A stretch of 16,886 bases of DNA, from the NCBI GenBank assembly GCA_016285815.1, contig JAEERN010000183.1, positions 1 to 16,886 on the forward strand. The letters run 5' to 3'. A program made the translations under genes and the position numbers. Shown here piece by piece: positions 1 to 6,296 of the stretch. The notes under the pieces were generated by a model. The model had not been told where the DNA came from. It saw only the letters and a list, made by a program, of their open reading frames with translations, and did no database searches. The first letter of the stretch is position 1. Each line of letters begins with the position of its first letter. This DNA comes from Clostridiales bacterium (lineage in GTDB: Bacteria; Bacillota; Clostridia; Oscillospirales; QAMX01).

Positions 1-753
1 AAGGTCCCCGCGCTCTGGGCCCGGTTCGAACGGGCCGACCAGCTCTGCCGCACCGACGCGCTGGACCGGGTGATCCTGCCCGCCGGCGAGATCCTGCGCC
101 GGCCGGAGCTGGCGGCGGAACTGGGCGAAAAGCTGACCGCCGAGCTGCCGTGGCTGATCTGGCCCCGTCAGGAGGCGCGCCTGGAGGCCGACGGAAGGGC
201 GCTGGCCGCCCTCGGCGTCCGGTCGGCCTGGGCCGACAACCTGGGGGCCGTGCGTCTGGGACAGGCCTGCGGACTGGACATCTGCGGCGGCTGGGGCCTC
301 AACGTGACCAATTCCGAGGCGCTGGACGAGTACGCCCGTCTGGGGCTCTCCGCCGTCACCCTTTCCGTGGAGCTGCCCGCGGCAGACGCCGCCCGTCTGG
401 CGGGCGATCTGCCCCGCGGCGCGGTGGTCTGGGGGACTCTGCCCCTGATGCGGTTCCGCGTCTGCCCCGCCATGCCCGCCGGCGGGTGCACAGGCTGCGG
501 CGGCGCGCCGCAGCTCACCGACCGCCGCGGCGTCCGCTGGACCGTGCTGTGCGCCGAAAAGCAGTACAGCCGGCTGTTGAACCCCGTCCCGCTGGACCTC
601 TCCGGCCGGGACCTGCCCGGGATCGACTATCGCCTTTGCTACTTCACCGCCGAATCCGCCGCAGACTGCGCCGGGGTCGTGGACCGCTTTCTCCGCGGCG
701 GGCGTCCGACGGGCCCTCACACCACGGGAATGGCCTTTTCCCGCCTTCTGTGA
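1..753 (+). CDS. U32-family peptidase / RlhA-like protein, C-terminal part (5' end outside window)
   Basis: The frame is open from the first base, so the gene starts upstream; 250 residues are visible. The text matches the C-terminal half of U32 proteins: a TIM-barrel-like stretch ending in a strand with LNVTNSEAL, then a cysteine-rich segment and a (L)TDRRGVRWTVLC strand followed by YSRLLNPVPLDL, which is typical of this family. Four cysteines at visible residues about 155, 163, 166 and 184 (C-x7-C-x2-C-x17-C) fit the Fe-S ligand pattern known in the U32 relatives RlhA/TrhP and UbiU/UbiV. Family members are annotated as collagenase-like peptidases, but several act in RNA hydroxylation or ubiquinone synthesis, so proteolysis should not be assumed. 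The gene ends 38 bases before a bidirectional terminator and converges on the sulfotransferase. Family assignment is strong; substrate is unknown. Confidence 0.85.
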   Translation, partial: KVPALWARFERADQLCRTDALDRVILPAGEILRRPELAAELGEKLTAELPWLIWPRQEARLEADGRALAALGVRSAWADNLGAVRLGQACGLDICGGWGLNVTNSEALDEYARLGLSAVTLSVELPAADAARLAGDLPRGAVVWGTLPLMRFRVCPAMPAGGCTGCGGAPQLTDRRGVRWTVLCAEKQYSRLLNPVPLDLSGRDLPGIDYRLCYFTAESAADCAGVVDRFLRGGRPTGPHTTGMAFSRLL

Positions 754-791
754 TCCGCCCCTTCTCCCGGCGGGCTTTTGAAAAAACAACA

Positions 792-826
792 AGGACCGGC
801 TCCCGCGTCAGGCGGGAGCCGGTCCT
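792..826. terminator. Bidirectional intrinsic terminator between the U32 gene and the sulfotransferase
   Basis: A perfect 15-bp inverted repeat (792-806 with 812-826, 5-base loop) is flanked by an A-rich run on the left (779-791) and GTTTTA on the right. Read on the plus strand it ends the U32 gene; read on the minus strand the hairpin is followed by a T-rich run and ends the sulfotransferase gene at 853. Confidence 0.9.
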
Positions 827-852
827 GTTTTACTGCGCCGGAAAACGGAGGA

Positions 853-1572
853 TCAGGCCTCGAGATAGCCGTGCTTGATCAGATCCTCGCGGAAAAAGTC
901 GAAGTCGTGCTCTCCCTCGTCGGTCAGATACCGGCCCACGGGGTCCCGCCGCATCTCGATGCGGGCCAGCGGGATGCCGAGGAAAGCCTCCAGACGGCCC
1001 AGCGTCTCCTCCTGGCGCAGCACCATGTCCTCGAAGCGGACGGCGATCTCGCGCCGCGCCGGCGGCGTGGCCTCGGTGAGCTCCCGCTGGTATTTCCAGC
1101 TGATGGCGCGGTTGCGGCGCACGTTGTCCGTTTTGTCATAGTCGATGCCGAAGTCGTTGAGGTCGTCGGTCATATGATCCGACAGGATGCCGTCCCGCGG
1201 GTCCCGGATCCAGTGGATGTAGAACGCGTCCGGAAAGAGCTTCTGGATCCAGGGATAGACCAGCGTGGTCTCCGGGATCTTCCAGCCGCGGACGGGCGCG
1301 TCCTTTTCGAAGACGCTGTGCAGATAGTCCCCGATCAGCGCGCGGAAGCGCGGCGTCGGATCCATGGCCAGCACGCGGGAAAAGTCCCACGACATGCCGC
1401 CGCGGTACTCGACGAAGCGGGCGAACTCGCGGCAGGCCTCGTACATGTTCTCGGGGGGGATCAGGTCGCCGGAGCGGTTCAGCGGTTCGCCCATCCAGAC
1501 GCCGCTGGCGGAGAGCGTGTGCGACATGGCGCGGGTCCCGGAGTGGCCGCGCCCGATGACGGTGATCAGCAT
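853..1572 (-). CDS. PAPS-dependent sulfotransferase family protein
   Basis: A 239-residue soluble protein with the two cofactor loops of the sulfotransferase superfamily. The 5'-phosphosulfate loop is GRGHSGTRAM at residues 7-16. The 3'-phosphate-binding region is IHWIRDPRDGILSDH at 119-133, with Arg123 and Ser131 in the usual places. WKIPET at 97-102 and RFEDMV at 179-184 are also typical. Members transfer sulfonate from PAPS to hydroxyl or amino groups of small molecules, glycans or lipids; nothing here defines the acceptor. There is no signal peptide, so it is probably cytosolic. I chose the ATG at 1572 because the protein starts directly with the beta strand before the P-loop and is preceded by GAGGG five bases upstream; an upstream in-frame ATG would add 14 unrelated residues that overlap the -10 box. 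It is monocistronic, with its own promoter and terminator. Family is confident, substrate unknown. Confidence 0.85.
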   Translation of the reverse strand: MLITVIGRGHSGTRAMSHTLSASGVWMGEPLNRSGDLIPPENMYEACREFARFVEYRGGMSWDFSRVLAMDPTPRFRALIGDYLHSVFEKDAPVRGWKIPETTLVYPWIQKLFPDAFYIHWIRDPRDGILSDHMTDDLNDFGIDYDKTDNVRRNRAISWKYQRELTEATPPARREIAVRFEDMVLRQEETLGRLEAFLGIPLARIEMRRDPVGRYLTDEGEHDFDFFREDLIKHGYLEA

Positions 1573-1604
1573 GATATCCCTCGCTTGTCTTTGGTGTCGA
1601 GGAC

Positions 1605-1634
1605 AGTATACCACATCGCGCCGCGGCGGCGCAA
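1605..1634 (-). promoter_or_regulatory. Extended -10 promoter of the sulfotransferase gene
   Basis: On the minus strand TTGCGC (1629-1634) is followed after 18 bases by TATACT (1605-1610), which is preceded by TG one base upstream (TGGTATACT, extended -10). Transcription would begin near 1598, leaving a short leader of about 26 bases before the ATG. The -35 is weak (3 of 6), and the extended -10 likely compensates. Confidence 0.65.
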
Positions 1635-1660
1635 GGGGGAAACGTCCGTCGAAAGGACCG

Positions 1661-1714
1661 AAAAACCGCCGTCCCGCCCCCGCGCCGCTTGGCGCGTTCG
1701 CCGACGGACGGCGG
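1661..1714 (-). terminator. Intrinsic terminator of the pgi / DUF4432 operon
   Basis: A two-part hairpin: the outer 9-bp stem pairs 1666-1674 with 1706-1714, and the inner 6-bp stem pairs 1681-1686 with 1691-1696 around GCTT. On the minus strand it is followed at once by TTTTT (1661-1665). It lies 15 bases after the DUF4432 stop codon. Confidence 0.85.
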
Positions 1715-1728
1715 CGTTTCCTCCGTTT

Positions 1729-2760
1729 TTACAGGGAGTAGGCCCGCAGCTTCAGCCGGAACTCGCGCCGGCCGAAGCCCTCCAGGACCGGCAGGGTGCC
1801 GTGCTCCCGCTCGGCGGCGCGGCCCATGATGTACATGTTGGCCGGCTCGATCCCCAGCGAATAATCCCCCGCGCGCATGGACTTCCACTGGCACAGGTTG
1901 GGCAGGTTCTTCGCCTCATAGGCGATCTCCGCGCCGATGCCCAGCAGCGGGTTTTCCGCCCGGACCCGGGCGAACCCGTCCGGATCCGGCTCCATGGCGC
2001 GGAAGAAGACGTGCTCGAAAAAGTCGAGCTCGGGATGGATGATGCGCTCGGCCTCGGCCAGGCCTGCGGCGGCCTGGGGCGTCCGGGGCTGGCAGGTGTT
2101 GCGGCCGAAGTCCAGCTTCAGCGCCTCGGTCAGGAACGGGAAGCCGAAGTTGAAGTGGTACAGGATGCAGAACTCCTCGTCCAGCCCGTTGAGGTTCTCC
2201 AGCACGTCGGTGATCGCCAGCTCGTCCGAGCCGAGCTTGGTGGAAACGGTCCGGGTCAGCATCAGGTTGTGGCCGAACAGGGCGCTTTCGCGCATGGTCC
2301 CGCTGGCCTCGATGCGGTATTCGTCCCCGTCCCACCAGGCTCTGGCGCACAGATTCTCCGCCGGCGTGACGCCGATGTTCCCGTGGCACTGGTGAAAGGT
2401 CCCGTCGGGCTCGACGCTCTCGGGCCCGGCGTTCCGCAGGCCCGCGGTGAACAGCATGCCGCCGGAGACCGAGGAGGGGAAGTTCCCCGGGATGGGCTGG
2501 CCCCACAGGTTCCCGGTCAGACCGTTTTTGGCCGACTGGGACAGCGTCACGCCGCGATAGCGCAGCGAGCGGATGTCCAGACACTTGTCCGGCAGCAAGG
2601 TGAACTCAAAGCCCGTCCCCGTCCGGACCTCCAGCGCCCGCGTGCCGGCGGCCTTGCCGTCGGTATAGGTCATGGGGGTGACGCCGGCGAAGTTCGAGGG
2701 GTTCCCGGCGTACATCAAAAACTCGTTTCTGGTATAGTCGCGTCCGAAAAGTCTGGCCAT
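1729..2760 (-). CDS. DUF4432 / aldose 1-epimerase-like protein
   Basis: A 343-residue protein of the DUF4432 branch of galactose-mutarotase-like beta-sandwich proteins. Recognisable features are the DKCLDI strand at about 58-63, the SGGMLFTAGLRN segment near 100, the histidine-bearing FHQCHGNIG at about 121-129, and the C-terminal GIEPANMYIMGRA block followed by a final G(F)GRREF strand. Relatives of YphB type are thought to act on sugars or sugar phosphates as epimerases, but no precise reaction is established for most of them. An ATG start with GGGAGG eight bases upstream supports 2760. The gene begins 14 bases after the pgi stop, so it is co-transcribed with pgi and the TIM-barrel isomerase, which strengthens a role in hexose or hexose-phosphate interconversion. 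It is terminated by the hairpin at 1661-1714. Confidence 0.85.
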   Translation of the reverse strand: MARLFGRDYTRNEFLMYAGNPSNFAGVTPMTYTDGKAAGTRALEVRTGTGFEFTLLPDKCLDIRSLRYRGVTLSQSAKNGLTGNLWGQPIPGNFPSSVSGGMLFTAGLRNAGPESVEPDGTFHQCHGNIGVTPAENLCARAWWDGDEYRIEASGTMRESALFGHNLMLTRTVSTKLGSDELAITDVLENLNGLDEEFCILYHFNFGFPFLTEALKLDFGRNTCQPRTPQAAAGLAEAERIIHPELDFFEHVFFRAMEPDPDGFARVRAENPLLGIGAEIAYEAKNLPNLCQWKSMRAGDYSLGIEPANMYIMGRAAEREHGTLPVLEGFGRREFRLKLRAYSL

Positions 2761-2774
2761 GGGTCTTCCTCCCG

Positions 2775-4097
2775 TTACAGTCTGTTTTCCAGCTCGGCCC
2801 GGCGGTCCTCATAGCCCGGCTTGCCGATGAGCGCGTACATGTTGACTTTATAGGCCTCCACGCCCGGCTGGTTGAAGGGGTTCACGTCCAGCAGATACCC
2901 CGACAGCCCGCAGGCGAACTCGAAGAAGTACACCAGCTCGCCGAAGCTTCGGGCCGAGGGCTCGTCCACGGTGACCTTGATGTTCGGAACGCCGCCGTCC
3001 ACGTGGGCCAGCGCGGTGCCCGCGGCGGCCATGGCGTTGATCTCGTCCAGCGTCCGGCCGGCCAGGAAGTTCAGCCCGTCCAGATTGTCCTCCGAGCCGG
3101 GGACGGAGACCGTGCTGCCGGAGCGCTCGAAGCAGACCACCGTCTCGAACAGGTTGCGCAGCCCCTGCTGGATGTACTGTCCCATGGAGTGCAGGTCCGC
3201 GGTCAAGTCCACCGAGGCCGGGAAGATGCCCTTGCCGTCCTTGCCCTCGCTCTCGCCGTAGAGCTGCTTCCACCATTCGGCGGTATAGCGGTACCGCGGC
3301 TCGTAAGCGGCGTTGATCTCCGTGGTGTACCCCGCGCGGTAGAGGGCGTTCCGGGCCGCGGCGTACTGCCAGCAGGGGTTGTCCTCTCCCGGCGCGGCCG
3401 CCCGCTCGGCCATGGCGCGGGCGCCGGCCAGCATCTCGTCCACGTCGATCCCCGCGGCGGCGATGGGCAGCAGGCCCACCGGCGTCAGCACGGAATAGCG
3501 GCCGCCGACGTCGTCCGGGATCACGAAGCTCTCATACCCCAGCGTGTCCGCCAGCGTCTTCAGCGCGCCGCGGGCGCGGTCGGTGGTGGCGTAGATCCGC
3601 CGCGCGGCCTCTTCCGCGCCGTACCGCTCTTCCAGCAGGCCGCGGAAAATGCGGAAGGCCACGGCCGGCTCCGTGGTGGTGCCGGACTTGGAGATCACGT
3701 TGATGGACCAATCCTTTCCCTTGAGCAGAGCGGCGATCTCCGCCGTCTGGGCCGCGGACAGCGAATTGCCCGCGAACAGGATCATAGGGCTGTCGCCCCG
3801 GACCAGGTTGTAGTTGGGGCTGACGCAGTACTCGACGGCCGCCCGCGCGCCCAGATACGAGCCGCCGATGCCGATGACCAGCAGCACGTCGCTGTCCGCG
3901 CGGATCTTCGCCGCGGCGGCCTTGATGCGGGCCAGCTCTTCCGGATCGACGCGGAACGGCAGGCCGACCCAGCCCAGAAAGTCGTTTCCCGCCCCGGTCC
4001 CCCCGGTCAGGGTCTCGTGGGCGGCGGGCAGCTCGCCCAGCACGGCGCTCACGTCCGCGAAGGACGCGGCGTTTTTGACGTTGATGCTCAGTGACAA
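2775..4097 (-). CDS. pgi: Glucose-6-phosphate isomerase
   Basis: Catalyses interconversion of glucose 6-phosphate and fructose 6-phosphate in glycolysis and gluconeogenesis. The 440-residue protein has the Firmicute length and all hallmark blocks: GIGGSYLG at 76-83, the phosphate-binding SKSGTTTEP at 136-144, DVGGRYSVLTPVG at 196-208, QLYGESEGKDGKG at 278-290 with the catalytic Glu region, DLHSMGQ at 301-307 with the ring-opening His, and VEAYKVNMYAL near the C-terminus with the catalytic Lys417. The start is a TTG at 4097: GGAGAG sits exactly 8 bases upstream and the protein then begins MSLSINVKN, as in other family members. A longer ATG reading from 4172 would add 25 unrelated Arg-rich residues and overlap the previous gene. 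It is the middle gene of a three-gene sugar operon. Confidence 0.96.
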   Translation of the reverse strand: MSLSINVKNAASFADVSAVLGELPAAHETLTGGTGAGNDFLGWVGLPFRVDPEELARIKAAAAKIRADSDVLLVIGIGGSYLGARAAVEYCVSPNYNLVRGDSPMILFAGNSLSAAQTAEIAALLKGKDWSINVISKSGTTTEPAVAFRIFRGLLEERYGAEEAARRIYATTDRARGALKTLADTLGYESFVIPDDVGGRYSVLTPVGLLPIAAAGIDVDEMLAGARAMAERAAAPGEDNPCWQYAAARNALYRAGYTTEINAAYEPRYRYTAEWWKQLYGESEGKDGKGIFPASVDLTADLHSMGQYIQQGLRNLFETVVCFERSGSTVSVPGSEDNLDGLNFLAGRTLDEINAMAAAGTALAHVDGGVPNIKVTVDEPSARSFGELVYFFEFACGLSGYLLDVNPFNQPGVEAYKVNMYALIGKPGYEDRRAELENRL

Positions 4098-4168
4098 GGT
4101 GGTTTCTCTCCTTTTTTCACGGCGTGCCCCGCGGGGAAGACCGCCGGGGACGCCTGTTTCTCTTTTTC

Positions 4169-4948
4169 TCAAAGCCCCGCGCGCGCCGCGGCGGCCTTCA
4201 TGACGGAAAGCGTCCGGGCCAGCTCGGTCTCCGGATCGGTGAGCTTTCCCTCATAGCTGATGCGGCCGTCATAGCCGCAGTCCTTCAGGCCGCCGAAAAA
4301 GACGTCGTAATCGCCGCCGTCGTCCTCGGTGAGACTGCCGCGGCTGACGGGGTGGGAGATGTGGGCGTGCTGCATCCAGCCGCGGCAGGCGGCCACCTCC
4401 GCGCGGCCCTCGCCGCCCAGCCAGAGGTGGTAATAGTCGCTCAGGATGCGGAAGCCGGGGCGGTCGATGTCGGTCACCAGCTCCATGCCCTCGGTCTGCA
4501 GGTTGATGATGTTGGTCTCGCCCGCGTTCAGCGGCTCCAGCGCGATGTCGAACCGGTGCTCCAGCGCCTTGGCCGACAGGATGCGGCCCACCTCGATGAG
4601 CTGGTGCCACGCCTTGGCCCGGTCCCACCCGTCGGGGATCCGCCGGGCGCCGCCGCTGCCGAAGACCACGCTCTTGACCCCCAGCCGCTCCAGCCGCGGA
4701 AAGACGCCGTCCAGATATTCGGTCACCTGTCTGCGGTCGTAGTCCGGCCCCGTGACCTTGATGCTTCCCGGGAACAGCACGCAGCAGGCCTCGCATTTGA
4801 CGGACGACGCGTCCAGCTTTTCGGCCAGCGCCTCGAACTCCGCGTCGCTCATGGCGGCGATCGTGGTCACATGGCCCTCGATATAGTCGAACCCCAGCTT
4901 TTCCAGCAGCCCGACCTGGTTCAGATCATAACACACTCCGAATCTCAC
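4169..4948 (-). CDS. Sugar phosphate isomerase/epimerase, TIM-barrel (AP endonuclease 2-like fold)
   Basis: A 259-residue cytosolic protein of the xylose-isomerase-like TIM-barrel superfamily (AP_endonuc_2). Probable divalent-metal ligands are in the expected order: Glu138 in LEPLN, Asp171 in SDYYH, His195/His197 in QHAHISHP and Glu233 in SYEGK. The LNAGETNIINL stretch (140-150) is typical of the ketose epimerase/inosose-type subgroup. The start is GTG at 4948, with GGAGGA 9 bases upstream and a sensible first strand MRFGVCYD; an ATG reading from 5059 would run across the promoter and is rejected. It is the first gene of the operon with pgi (71-base gap) and a DUF4432 protein. Isomerisation or epimerisation of a sugar or sugar phosphate is likely; the exact substrate cannot be told from sequence. 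Confidence 0.85.
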   Translation of the reverse strand: MRFGVCYDLNQVGLLEKLGFDYIEGHVTTIAAMSDAEFEALAEKLDASSVKCEACCVLFPGSIKVTGPDYDRRQVTEYLDGVFPRLERLGVKSVVFGSGGARRIPDGWDRAKAWHQLIEVGRILSAKALEHRFDIALEPLNAGETNIINLQTEGMELVTDIDRPGFRILSDYYHLWLGGEGRAEVAACRGWMQHAHISHPVSRGSLTEDDGGDYDVFFGGLKDCGYDGRISYEGKLTDPETELARTLSVMKAAAARAGL

Positions 4949-4987
4949 AGCAATCGCTCCTCCGTTCTTCTCGGGTATTCTTCCGTT

Positions 4988-5016
4988 ATTGTACCACACC
5001 GGCCGCCGCTTTGCAA
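4988..5016 (-). promoter_or_regulatory. Sigma-A type promoter of the epimerase-pgi-DUF4432 operon
   Basis: On the minus strand TTGCAA (5011-5016, 4 of 6) is followed by exactly 17 bases and TACAAT (4988-4993, 5 of 6). The predicted start is near 4981, about 33 bases before the GTG codon. The -35 box lies in the loop of a GC-rich inverted repeat (4999-5026). Confidence 0.7.
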
Positions 5017-5035
5017 CCGCGGCCGGCGTTTTTTT
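4999..5035 (+). terminator. Terminator-like hairpin facing plus, overlapping the operon promoter
   Basis: An 8-bp GC stem (4999-5006 with 5019-5026, 12-base loop) is followed on the plus strand by CG and seven Ts (5029-5035). All nearby genes run on the minus strand, so this would stop antisense transcription, not a gene end. It may instead be chance complementarity in GC-rich DNA. Confidence 0.4.
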
Positions 5036-5064
5036 CTCCGCTTCCGCCCTCCCGGACACGACGA

Positions 5065-5100
5065 ACCGCCGCAGGCTCCCCGGCGGGGGCCTGCGGCGGT
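5065..5100 (-). terminator. Strong stem-loop after the CDF gene, probable transcript end of the mgtE-CDF operon
   Basis: A perfect 12-bp stem (5065-5076 with 5089-5100) carries an inner CCCC/GGGG pairing. It starts 7 bases after the CDF stop codon on the minus strand. There is no T-run next to it, so it may act as a 3'-end stabilising structure or a factor-dependent terminator rather than a classical intrinsic one. Confidence 0.5.
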
Positions 5101-5107
5101 GAAACGG

Positions 5108-6265
5108 TCAGAGATACGGCCGGTCGACGCGGATGACGGCGCGGTACCGCGGGTCGACGCCCCGGACCGCCAGCGACAGCGTCTGGGCGGCCTCTTCCGG
5201 CGAGACGGGACCGTCGAAGGGGACCACCACGTCGAAGAGGATGTTGGTCTGCTCCTCGCCCCGCACCATCCGGAAGTCGTGGAACGTATAGCCGTCGCCC
5301 CACCCGGCGGTGATGTCGGCCACCGCCGCCCGGACCCGGTCCAGCTCCGGATCGCTGTGCGCCACGGGGTCCATGTGGATCACGGCGGGACAGCCCAGCT
5401 TTTCCGTCAGCTCCTGCTCGGCGCGGTCCACGATCTCGTGGCACTCGGTCAGGGTTCCGTTCTCCGGCACCTCGGCGTGGAGTGAGATCATCACCCGGCC
5501 GGGGCCGTAGTCGTGGACCACCAGATCGTGGATCCCGACGATCCCTGGATACGAGCGGACGATCCGTTCGGTCTCCCGGACCAGCTCGGGGTCCGGCGCG
5601 CCGCCCAGCAGCGGGCGGAAGGTCTCTCTGGCCGCGGAGACGCCGGACCAGAGGATGTACAACGCCACGGCGGCGCCGGCATAGGCGTCGGCGTTGAAGC
5701 CCGTGAACCGCAGCACCACCAGAGAGAGCATGGCCGCCCCGGTGGAGAGACAGTCGTTCAGCGAGTCCTGCGCCGCGGCGCAGAGGGTCGGCGAACCGAT
5801 CCGCCGGCCGATCCGGCGGTTGTAGACGAACATATAGAGCTTGACCAGGATGCCCGCGGCCAGCACGCCGAAGGCCAGCCATGTGAACGCCACCGGCTGG
5901 GGCCGCAGGATCTTCTCGATCGAGCTCTTGCCCAGCTCGACCCCCACCACCACGATGACCAGCGCGATGACGAACCCGGCCACATACTCCGTCCGGCCGT
6001 GGCCGAAGGGGTGCTCGCGGTCCGGCTTTTTGGCCGCCAGCCGGAATCCCGCCAGTCCGATGACGGACGAGCCCGCGTCCGTCAGGTTGTTCAGCGCGTC
6101 CGCCGTCACGGCCAGCGACCCGCCGGTCAGCCCCGCGACGGCCTTGGCGGCGCACAGCAGCAGGTTCAGGACCACGCCCGCCCAGCCACACAGCTCGCCC
6201 CAGATCCGGCGCGCCTCGATGCCGCCGCGCCCGGCGGTCAGCTTTTTCCCGAGAAATTCGATCAC
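5108..6265 (-). CDS. Cation diffusion facilitator (CDF) metal exporter with tandem C-terminal domains
   Basis: A 385-residue inner-membrane proton/metal antiporter of the CDF family. Six membrane segments lie between about 24 and 210. The family signature HPFGHGRTEY is at 85-94. Transport-site residues by alignment with YiiP/ZitB are Asn59 and Asp63 in TM2 (DALNNLTD) and Asp167 and Asp171 in TM5 (QDSLND). An N-D/D-D set, in place of the H/D set of zinc exporters, is the type reported for manganese exporters such as MntE. After one cytoplasmic ferredoxin-like domain (about 224-302) a second, similar one follows (about 304-385), making the protein some 80 residues longer than usual. The start is GTG at 6265, with GGAGGAGG 7 bases upstream. 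It sits 31 bases after mgtE and so falls under the M-box leader. Mn2+ is a likely cargo, but Fe2+, Co2+ or others remain possible. Confidence 0.9.
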   Translation of the reverse strand: MIEFLGKKLTAGRGGIEARRIWGELCGWAGVVLNLLLCAAKAVAGLTGGSLAVTADALNNLTDAGSSVIGLAGFRLAAKKPDREHPFGHGRTEYVAGFVIALVIVVVGVELGKSSIEKILRPQPVAFTWLAFGVLAAGILVKLYMFVYNRRIGRRIGSPTLCAAAQDSLNDCLSTGAAMLSLVVLRFTGFNADAYAGAAVALYILWSGVSAARETFRPLLGGAPDPELVRETERIVRSYPGIVGIHDLVVHDYGPGRVMISLHAEVPENGTLTECHEIVDRAEQELTEKLGCPAVIHMDPVAHSDPELDRVRAAVADITAGWGDGYTFHDFRMVRGEEQTNILFDVVVPFDGPVSPEEAAQTLSLAVRGVDPRYRAVIRVDRPYL

Positions 6266-6296
6266 GGCGAGACCTCCTCCGCCCCGCGGGCGCCGG

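Noticed and set aside
778..2814. A 678-residue open frame on the plus strand, antisense to the sulfotransferase and DUF4432 genes
   Set aside because: It spans the terminators and promoters of two minus-strand genes, has a low-complexity composition rich in Arg/Val/Gln/Gly and no recognisable domain. It is the usual open antisense frame of GC-rich genes.
4112..4168. GC-rich stem (GGCGT-CCCC with GGGG-C-ACGCC) between the epimerase and pgi genes, considered as an operon-internal terminator
   Set aside because: On the minus strand it is followed by GTGAAAAAAGG, with no T-run, and pgi has a good ribosome binding site just after it. At most it is a weak processing or attenuation structure.
4091..5485. 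Long plus-strand open frames across the sugar and CDF genes, and similar ones at 5841-7844 and 10022-11221
   Set aside because: Each mirrors a well-supported minus-strand gene, crosses promoters or terminators, and shows no family motif.
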